From contig CALUVP010000087.1 of NCBI GenBank assembly GCA_944324215.1, forward strand, positions 1 to 33,676: a DNA stretch of 33,676 nucleotides. Reading direction: 5' to 3'. The notes below the pieces were generated by a model. It was not told the DNA's origin. It was given only the letters and a program-made list of their open reading frames with translations, and searched no databases. How positions within the stretch are numbered: position 1 is the first letter of the stretch; every line of letters begins with the position of its first letter. Both the position numbers and the translations under genes were made by a program. Of this stretch, positions 8,199 to 13,503 are shown piece after piece. This stretch comes from Candidatus Gastranaerophilales bacterium. Its GTDB lineage: Bacteria; Cyanobacteriota; Vampirovibrionia; Gastranaerophilales; Gastranaerophilaceae.

Positions 8199-9038
8199 AT
8201 GGATAAATCTAAAAGAGGATTATTTTTTATTCTGCCTGCCATAATCGGAACTTTTATTTTTATAATAATTCCGATATTTTGTTCGTTTTTACTTAGTTTT
8301 ACCAATTGGGATTTATTGAATGACATAACTTTTGTCGGGCTTGATAACTATAAAAGCGTACTTACTGAGCCTGAGTTTTTGCAAATTCTTATAAACACTT
8401 TTGTATACGCTATTTCTACAACAATATTTGCAGTTATCATACCGTTACTAATAGCTTCTATTCTCAACACTAAAATTAGAGGGAGTGAATTGTATAAAAC
8501 CATTTACTTTTTACCTTTTATTACTCCCGCTGTAGTAATTGCTATTGTTTGGTCTTGGATTTTTGATCCTAATATCGGTGCTGTAAATGTCTTATTCAAA
8601 ACTCACCTAAATTGGCTTTTTGACACACGACTTGCTATGCCGGTTATGATTTTTGTATCAGTATGGAAACTTATAGGATATAACGTTGTTTTATTTTTAA
8701 CAGGGTTTTCTACAATTAACCAAAATGTTTATGAAGCTGCAAAAATTGATGGTGCCGGAAGTAGTGAAATTTTTTGGAATATTACAGTTCCGCTATTAAA
8801 ACCGACAACTTATTTTGTAACCCTAGTTACTGCAATATCATCTTTTCAGGTTTTTGATTTAATCTATGTTATGACCTCCGGCGGCCCTTCAAATTCCACT
8901 AATGTAATAGTTTATTCAATATACAAATACGCATTTGAATACTTCGATATAGGCAAATCCTGCGCTCTTGCTTACATTCTTTTTGTCATAATCTTTGTTC
9001 TTACATCTATGCAAAAATTTAAATTGTTGAAAAGATAA
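8199..9038 (+). CDS. Carbohydrate-type ABC transporter permease (MalF/UgpA-like)
   Basis: Inner-membrane permease subunit of a binding-protein-dependent sugar importer. The 279 residues contain about six hydrophobic helices, beginning at about residues 8-32, and the cytoplasmic EAA loop EAAKIDGAGSSEIFWNITVPLLKP (in two adjoining parts) that contacts the ATPase. Family partners would be a second permease (MalG/UgpE type), a binding protein and an MsmX/UgpC-type ATPase. None of them is adjacent: downstream lies a 50-residue AbrB-like gene and then a convergent gene. The subunit may work with components encoded elsewhere, or the operon has been broken up. The start has no ribosome binding site but a -10 box ending 7 nt upstream. 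Confidence 0.9.
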   Translation: MDKSKRGLFFILPAIIGTFIFIIIPIFCSFLLSFTNWDLLNDITFVGLDNYKSVLTEPEFLQILINTFVYAISTTIFAVIIPLLIASILNTKIRGSELYKTIYFLPFITPAVVIAIVWSWIFDPNIGAVNVLFKTHLNWLFDTRLAMPVMIFVSVWKLIGYNVVLFLTGFSTINQNVYEAAKIDGAGSSEIFWNITVPLLKPTTYFVTLVTAISSFQVFDLIYVMTSGGPSNSTNVIVYSIYKYAFEYFDIGKSCALAYILFVIIFVLTSMQKFKLLKR

Positions 9039-9070
9039 CTCATTTAGTGTAAATATATTTTGGAGATTTT

Positions 9071-9223
9071 ATGAAAAAGAAGTTATATAAAAGTGGAAAT
9101 GCTTGGGCATTATTAATACAAAAAGCAATACTTCAACTTCTTGATGTTAATCCTGAAGAAGATGAGGTTGAACTTGAAGTTGAAAATAAAGTTTTGAAAG
9201 TTAAAAAAGCAACTAGAGAATAA
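9071..9223 (+). CDS. Small AbrB/MazE-like DNA-binding protein
   Basis: A 50-residue reading frame with a good GGAG ribosome binding site 6 nt before its ATG. The product begins MKKKLYKSGNAWALLIQKAI and continues with LQLLDVNPEEDEVELEVENKVLKVKK. This matches the swapped-hairpin AbrB/MazE fold: a Gly-Asn turn, a hydrophobic strand, a Leu-rich helix, an acidic turn and a last strand rich in Val and Lys. Members are antitoxin/operator-binding proteins or transition-state regulators. No toxin frame follows: its stop is 19 nt from the end of the convergent HNH-like gene. It could be an orphan antitoxin or a local regulator. It lies 32 nt after the permease gene and may be cotranscribed. Confidence 0.65.
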   Translation: MKKKLYKSGNAWALLIQKAILQLLDVNPEEDEVELEVENKVLKVKKATRE

Positions 9224-9242
9224 CTATTTAACCTTAGTAATT

Positions 9243-10277
9243 TTAATGCTTTTCATACTTGTGTTCGTAAGCTTCAACAGCCTTTGCAGCTTCCTCCTCC
9301 GTGTATTTATACTTGGAAAGGCTTATCATTATGCGACCGCAAGATTCTTCATATAATTTCTTTTTTATCTTATACGGATAAGTCTCATTTCCTTGCAAAT
9401 TTCCTTTATGAATTTCTCTTATAATGTCATCAATATACATTTGCATGTATTGAGGAATTTTGGGATGACGTTTTATGTATTCACACATCGGCATATTTTC
9501 ACGATACCTGTTTCCGCTTGCTGTCGTTAAAAGGAAATTCCCTATTGTATTCAACCCCCCGTTTGATGCGGGAGTTACATGTTCTATTGAACCTGTTGAC
9601 GCTATAAAAATACGTCTTATTATTTCCGTTTGGCTTCGCTTGGAATACTTTACAACAAAGGCATTTCTGCTGCTTTCAGAAGTCGGCAGAAAAAGAGCTT
9701 TGTTTTTTATATTACTCAAAATTTCTCGCTCATTTTCATGTGGAATAATCTCCTCCAACGAACTTAAAAAAGTCTTACGCTTAAAAGTATCTTTAGAAGA
9801 GCTGCTAATAATTATTTGCCTACATTTTGTAGTTTTAGCCCTTATTTTCAATGCTGTTTGAGGAGAAAGCCTTCTTGTTAAACTATCAACATCGTCTAAG
9901 ACTTCCATTTCTTCCAATTTTAAACGCGTCAGACAATTCGTTTTTATCATCTGAAGGCAATTTTGTAAATCATCGTCAGGGTTAATTTTCACAAAATCTT
10001 TAAATATCGCAAAAATGGACTTTTCCACCGGAAGCATATACGTTTGATAATTACTAAGTAATTCTACTCCGTCCTTTGCAGTTACACATCTGGATAAATT
10101 CTTTTCAAAACCTTTTATCGTATCAGTAGGAATTATTTTTATTCCGCGATAAGGACAAGTAATATCTTTGAGCCTTCTAAGAGGCTTACCCGCAGAAGTT
10201 TTTCCCTCGTGAGGGACATCGTAATAATACTTTAGGTAATTTTCGGGAGTAATGTGTTTTAATTTCTTTTTAGGCAT
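9243..10277 (-). CDS. HNH endonuclease-like protein with degenerate Cys motif
   Basis: A 344-residue protein whose C-terminal half holds an HNH-like core: IEHVTPASNGGLN at residues 231-243 (Glu232, His233), then Asn247 and the NRYRENMP segment at 256-263, resembling the beta-hairpin, helix and Asn/Arg pattern of HNH nucleases. Near the N-terminus, CPYRG at 41-45 looks like the first half of a zinc knuckle (CPYCG) whose second Cys is Arg, and no later Cys pair is placed to bind zinc. The middle (about 55-225) is basic and helical and I do not recognise it. ATG at 10277 has AAGGG about 7 nt upstream and a good promoter of its own. No methyltransferase or other restriction partner is nearby. Nuclease function is inferred from the motif only. 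Confidence 0.55.
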   Translation of the reverse strand: MPKKKLKHITPENYLKYYYDVPHEGKTSAGKPLRRLKDITCPYRGIKIIPTDTIKGFEKNLSRCVTAKDGVELLSNYQTYMLPVEKSIFAIFKDFVKINPDDDLQNCLQMIKTNCLTRLKLEEMEVLDDVDSLTRRLSPQTALKIRAKTTKCRQIIISSSSKDTFKRKTFLSSLEEIIPHENEREILSNIKNKALFLPTSESSRNAFVVKYSKRSQTEIIRRIFIASTGSIEHVTPASNGGLNTIGNFLLTTASGNRYRENMPMCEYIKRHPKIPQYMQMYIDDIIREIHKGNLQGNETYPYKIKKKLYEESCGRIMISLSKYKYTEEEAAKAVEAYEHKYEKH

Positions 10278-10307
10278 AATAAGCCCTTCTGTTCCAACTA
10301 TACCCTT

Positions 10308-10336
10308 ATAATAACAGATATTTCACCCTATCGCAA
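10308..10336 (-). promoter_or_regulatory. Candidate sigma70-type promoter of the HNH-like gene
   Basis: Minus strand: -35 TTGCGA (10336-10331), 17-nt spacer, -10 TATTAT (10313-10308). The predicted start near 10301 leaves a leader of about 24 nt with the AAGGG site. The -35 box abuts the trpS stop codon, so the HNH-like gene can be expressed separately from trpS. Confidence 0.5.
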
Positions 10337-11416
10337 CTATTTAGGCAATCTTTCCGTTATGAGTTCTTTATTATCAAAGTAATTTAGCTTCATTGCATTT
10401 TTTACTTCCATAAGGGTTTTAGATGCTACTTCTTTAGCTCTTTGAGTTCCTTCTTTTAAGATTTCGTAGACTCCTTCAATATCTTTTTCGTATTCTTTTC
10501 TTCTGGCTCTTATCGGTTCGAGTTCTTCATTTACAATACTGTTTAAGAATCTTTTTACCTTAACATCTCCAAGACCGCCTCTTTGATAATGTTCTTTCAC
10601 TTCGTCAAGAGAAGAATATTCATTCCAATATTTTTCAAAATGTTCAGGCCTGCAAAAAGCATCAAGATACGTAAACACTGTATTACCTTCTATATGACCT
10701 GGATCAGAGACCTTTAAATGCGTAGGGTCTGTGTACATACTCATTATTTTCTTCTGAACTTCTTCTTGTGTATCAGACAAATATATACAATTACCAAGAG
10801 ATTTGCTCATCTTAGCTTTTCCATCAGTCCCCGGAAGGCGCATACAAACTTGATTATCAGGAAGAAGCGCTTTTGGTTCAATTAGAACCTCTTCACCGTA
10901 AATATGATTAAATTTTCTCACAATTTCTCTAGTCTGCTCTATCATCGGTAACTGATCTTCTCCAACAGGAACCGTATCTGCCTTAAAAGCTGTTATATCA
11001 GCGGCTTGGCTTATCGGATAACACAAAAATCCTACAGGAATACTTGTTTTAAAATTCCTCAATTGAATTTCTGATTTTACAGTAGGATTTAATTGTAACC
11101 TTGCAAGAGTTACCAAATTCATATAATAAAAAGTTAATTCAGTAAGTTCTGTTATTTGAGATTGGATAAATAAAGTAGAAATTTTAGGATCCAAGCCGAC
11201 AGAAAGATAGTCTAAGGCAACTTCTAAAATATTTTGTCTGACTTTTTCAGGGTTATCAAAATTGTCAGTAAGAGCCTGAGCATCAGCTATCATTATAAAG
11301 ATATTTTTGTATTCACCTGAATTTTGAAGTTCTACTCGTCTTTTTAGAGAACCTACATAATGCCCTAAATGTAATCTTCCGGTAGGTCTGTCACCTGTTA
11401 AAATAGTTTTTTCCAT
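10337..11416 (-). CDS. trpS: Tryptophanyl-tRNA synthetase
   Basis: Class I aminoacyl-tRNA synthetase that charges tRNA-Trp. The 359-residue product has the HIGH motif as HLGH at residues 16-19, after the family opening [14 protein letters not shown], and the KMSKS motif at 202-206 in [11 protein letters not shown]. The [13 protein letters not shown] and [14 protein letters not shown] segments are typical TrpS core. An upstream in-frame ATG at 11455 would add 13 residues. I chose the ATG at 11416 because a GGAGAG site lies 9 nt upstream and the family opening starts there. It lies between a kinase-like gene 42 nt upstream and the HNH-like gene downstream, all leftward. No tRNA or T-box-like leader is evident. 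Confidence 0.97.
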   Translation of the reverse strand: MEKTILTGDRPTGRLHLGHYVGSLKRRVELQNSGEYKNIFIMIADAQALTDNFDNPEKVRQNILEVALDYLSVGLDPKISTLFIQSQITELTELTFYYMNLVTLARLQLNPTVKSEIQLRNFKTSIPVGFLCYPISQAADITAFKADTVPVGEDQLPMIEQTREIVRKFNHIYGEEVLIEPKALLPDNQVCMRLPGTDGKAKMSKSLGNCIYLSDTQEEVQKKIMSMYTDPTHLKVSDPGHIEGNTVFTYLDAFCRPEHFEKYWNEYSSLDEVKEHYQRGGLGDVKVKRFLNSIVNEELEPIRARRKEYEKDIEGVYEILKEGTQRAKEVASKTLMEVKNAMKLNYFDNKELITERLPK

Positions 11417-11458
11417 TATATTATCTCTCCAACATCTATCAATATAATAATACAAAAA

Positions 11459-12043
11459 CTATTTACTTTTACAAAATCTTTTCATCTTATCCCAAATCGC
11501 ATGAAAAATGGTTTTATATTTTGCACATTCAGGATCCAACAGGTACAATCGACCTTCTTTAGACAGACCTATTTGAAAGATATCTCCGTTATACATATCT
11601 TGAGGTTTAAAACCGGAATTCTTTATCATATCGTGCATTATCTGAACAAATCCTTCACCTAACCCTCTTTGATTCAATTTTTCTTCCAAATAAAAATATA
11701 TTTTTCCTATTTTTCCTTTCGCATATATCGGAACATCGAAACTTTGCTGAGGTCTGTTCATTGGAAAATGATTTCCTCGTGTAAGTTTTAAGACTTTCCC
11801 TTCCGGCGTTTCAAAAACTATTGCAGAAGTACCCTTTCCTATATATCCAGATACTTCCGTATTAGCTAATTCTTTACTTTTAGAAACAGCCTTTACAAAC
11901 TCATCTATATTTAACTCAAAATCATAATTAGCTCTTTTTTGCTCTATACGGTTTTGATTTTTCAACGCACTAATTAGAGTTATTGGCTTTTTATACCTTA
12001 ACTCACTAGACGTATATTCCATATCAGATATTTGATTTATCAT
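11459..12043 (-). CDS. Minimal protein-kinase-like protein
   Basis: A 194-residue protein with the outline of a kinase fold. A glycine-rich loop GKGTSAIVF lies at residues 69-77, followed by a strand with a candidate ATP-binding Lys86 (KVLKLT). A catalytic-loop-like NGDIFQ has Asp154, and a short strand RLYLLDPE has Asp170 in the DFG position. The Asn five residues after the catalytic Asp is missing (Gly159), and there is almost no room for a C-lobe after the DPE motif. The N-terminal 65 residues are separate, hydrophilic and unrecognised. The start has no strong ribosome binding site. A second kinase-like gene lies at 16531-17547. The target is unknown; it could be a small-molecule kinase relative or a pseudokinase. 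The call rests on motif order read by eye. Confidence 0.5.
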   Translation of the reverse strand: MINQISDMEYTSSELRYKKPITLISALKNQNRIEQKRANYDFELNIDEFVKAVSKSKELANTEVSGYIGKGTSAIVFETPEGKVLKLTRGNHFPMNRPQQSFDVPIYAKGKIGKIYFYLEEKLNQRGLGEGFVQIMHDMIKNSGFKPQDMYNGDIFQIGLSKEGRLYLLDPECAKYKTIFHAIWDKMKRFCKSK

Positions 12044-12080
12044 ACATACTGATAAAACATCAGAAAAAACTATTTTGCTA

Positions 12081-12791
12081 TTATTTAATCTGATTTAGAG
12101 CTTTTCTATAAATTTGGTAGTTCTGCAAATCTCTAAAATTCCAATTTATATCTCTTTTAACTATTTTTGCCGGATTTCCTGCTATTACAACATTTGTCTC
12201 ATTAAATTTCTTGGTTACAATACTTCCCCATCCGATAATTGAATCGTCTGAAATTTTTGTATTTTTGCCGATTTTAACATCTTTTCCTACCCATACGTGC
12301 TTTCCTATTTCAATACTTTCACCAAAATTTAAAGGATTACCCTCTAAATCAGTTACCGTATGGACATCAGTACACCAAACATCAATCCCCCAAGAGAACA
12401 TACAATCATCTCCTATTGAAATAGAAGTGTTATCATCTTGCAAAAATAATCTTGCGCCGCAGAAAATTATATTGTCGCCAATTTTTATGGAGCAATTACT
12501 TGCGTACCTGGTAACACCTGGATCTATTGTATCTTCAGGCGGATTTCCTATATTTATAGTTAGACCTGTTAAGCCAATCGTTGCATTATATGGATAAAAA
12601 ACTTTGCCGATTTCTATTTTATTATTATTTCCAAAAACAGCTATCAACAAGCCTTTTTGTTCTTCAAAATTTTCTTCTTTATCAACTTTTAATCTAACAG
12701 TATTATTTTCTCCTGTTATTTGTATAAAACTTACATTATCTTTAACAACTTCTCTTTTATCAGGTAACTCTAATATAATTCTATTTGTCAT
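12081..12791 (-). CDS. Hexapeptide-repeat acyltransferase (left-handed beta-helix)
   Basis: Acetyl/acyl-CoA-dependent O-acyltransferase of the maltose/galactoside acetyltransferase type, likely acting on sugars or surface glycans. The 236 residues contain imperfect hexapeptide turns, roughly residues 100-212: SIKIGDNIIFCG, SISIGDDC, SIEIGKHVWVG, DVKIGKNTKI and DSIIGWGSIV. A loop with candidate catalytic His144 (TDVHTV) interrupts the helix, and the family end motif GNPAK stands at 205-209. The first 90 residues are a beta-rich extension that also has helix-like turns. An in-frame TTG at 12803 gives a longer reading frame, but the ATG at 12791 follows GGAGG by 5 nt and is preferred. It has its own promoter with a palindrome in the spacer. 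Confidence 0.85.
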   Translation of the reverse strand: MTNRIILELPDKREVVKDNVSFIQITGENNTVRLKVDKEENFEEQKGLLIAVFGNNNKIEIGKVFYPYNATIGLTGLTINIGNPPEDTIDPGVTRYASNCSIKIGDNIIFCGARLFLQDDNTSISIGDDCMFSWGIDVWCTDVHTVTDLEGNPLNFGESIEIGKHVWVGKDVKIGKNTKISDDSIIGWGSIVTKKFNETNVVIAGNPAKIVKRDINWNFRDLQNYQIYRKALNQIK

Positions 12792-12808
12792 AAACACCTC
12801 CAAATAGA

Positions 12809-12839
12809 ATTATATTATCTGAGAGTTACTCTCAGTCAA
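12809..12839 (-). promoter_or_regulatory. Promoter with palindromic operator in a 19-nt spacer
   Basis: Minus strand: -35 TTGACT (12839-12834), 19-nt spacer, perfect -10 TATAAT (12814-12809). The palindrome CTGAGAG-TAA-CTCTCAG (12835-12819) begins on the last two bases of the -35 box and fills most of the spacer. Start would be near 12802, just before the GGAGG site. A 19-nt spacer with a dyad inside is the classic layout of MerR-family promoters, which stay weak until the activator twists the DNA. An overlapping TAATAT 16 nt from the -35 would instead make it an ordinary promoter blocked by a repressor. A hairpin in RNA read through from the upstream gene is the third option, but no U-tract follows. 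Confidence 0.6.
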
Positions 12840-12842
12840 GAG

Positions 12843-13358
12843 TTAAAAATTATAACTTACAATAGCATTCAAACTCCAATTTTCACCGGAATTATCCTTT
12901 ATATTTTGTAAATTGTATCTTTGCGCCTCGATTGAAAGAGAAGTCTTTCCAAATTTTTGGGTAACACCCGCAAATACACCTGCACTGTGAGTCCATTCCT
13001 TGTTTTTATAATTGTATTTCCCAGAATAATGAGGATTTGCATAAAAACTTGTATTCTCCCCTATCGGAACATTCACGCTTAATGGAGAATACCTTATTTG
13101 CGTTGTTGTATTATCACCGTTAATGTTATTTCTGATTCTTAAATTTTGATTTAAAGTTTTGTTATAATTCATACTACCTTTAAGATCAAAAACCAAGTTA
13201 GTATTCTCGTTGAAATCAGTACCAACCCCTAAAAAAGTCGATACAGTCCCCTTTTTAACAGCAAATTTCTGTTCTACGCCCCCAATAGTCAAATTACTTC
13301 CGTCCAAACTCTGAAAAGAGTTTAAAGAGGCATTATACTTAATAACAGGTTCTGTCAT
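12843..13358 (-). CDS. Beta-barrel-like protein without a signal peptide
   Basis: An unrecognised 171-residue protein dominated by alternating polar/hydrophobic strands, such as SVNVPIGENTSFYANPHYSG and KTSLSIEAQRYN, with Gly/Asn turns and a final aromatic residue (AIVSYNF). This is the look of the end of an outer-membrane barrel. About 7-8 strands can be drawn. There is no signal peptide: it starts MTEPVIKYNASLNSF. A GGAG site precedes the ATG at 13358, so it appears to be a genuine start rather than a fragment tail. It is divergent from the autotransporter gene at 13504. It may be exported another way, be a cytoplasmic beta protein, or be a relic barrel that lost its export signal. Confidence 0.5.
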   Translation of the reverse strand: MTEPVIKYNASLNSFQSLDGSNLTIGGVEQKFAVKKGTVSTFLGVGTDFNENTNLVFDLKGSMNYNKTLNQNLRIRNNINGDNTTTQIRYSPLSVNVPIGENTSFYANPHYSGKYNYKNKEWTHSAGVFAGVTQKFGKTSLSIEAQRYNLQNIKDNSGENWSLNAIVSYNF

Positions 13359-13489
13359 AAATTACTCCTAAATCCTTATTTATATAAAGTATTTATAAAC
13401 TCAAAAATTGCCACTGATTAGTATATTTAACTAACCCAATTTACTTATATCTATAGCTTATATGACTAATAGCAGACTTTTTATAAATT

Positions 13490-13500
13490 TATAATATAAT
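13490..13500 (+). promoter_or_regulatory. Tandem -10 boxes before the autotransporter
   Basis: Two overlapping TATAAT boxes, at 13490-13495 and 13495-13500, lie immediately before the ATG at 13504. The first puts the start of transcription at about 13502, giving a nearly leaderless mRNA. There is no ribosome binding site. The region is very AT-rich, so chance matches are possible. Confidence 0.4.
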
Positions 13501-13503
13501 CTT

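Noticed and set aside
9071-10277. AbrB-like protein plus HNH-like protein as a toxin-antitoxin pair
   Set aside because: The genes are convergent, not in one operon, and the HNH-like gene has its own promoter and is far larger than usual toxins.
12792-12803. TTG start for the acyltransferase at 12803
   Set aside because: The GGAGG site lies inside that extension and serves the ATG at 12791.
12819-12835. Palindrome as a terminator for the barrel-like gene
   Set aside because: The stem is 7 bp but no T-tract follows in the leftward direction, and it sits exactly between promoter boxes.
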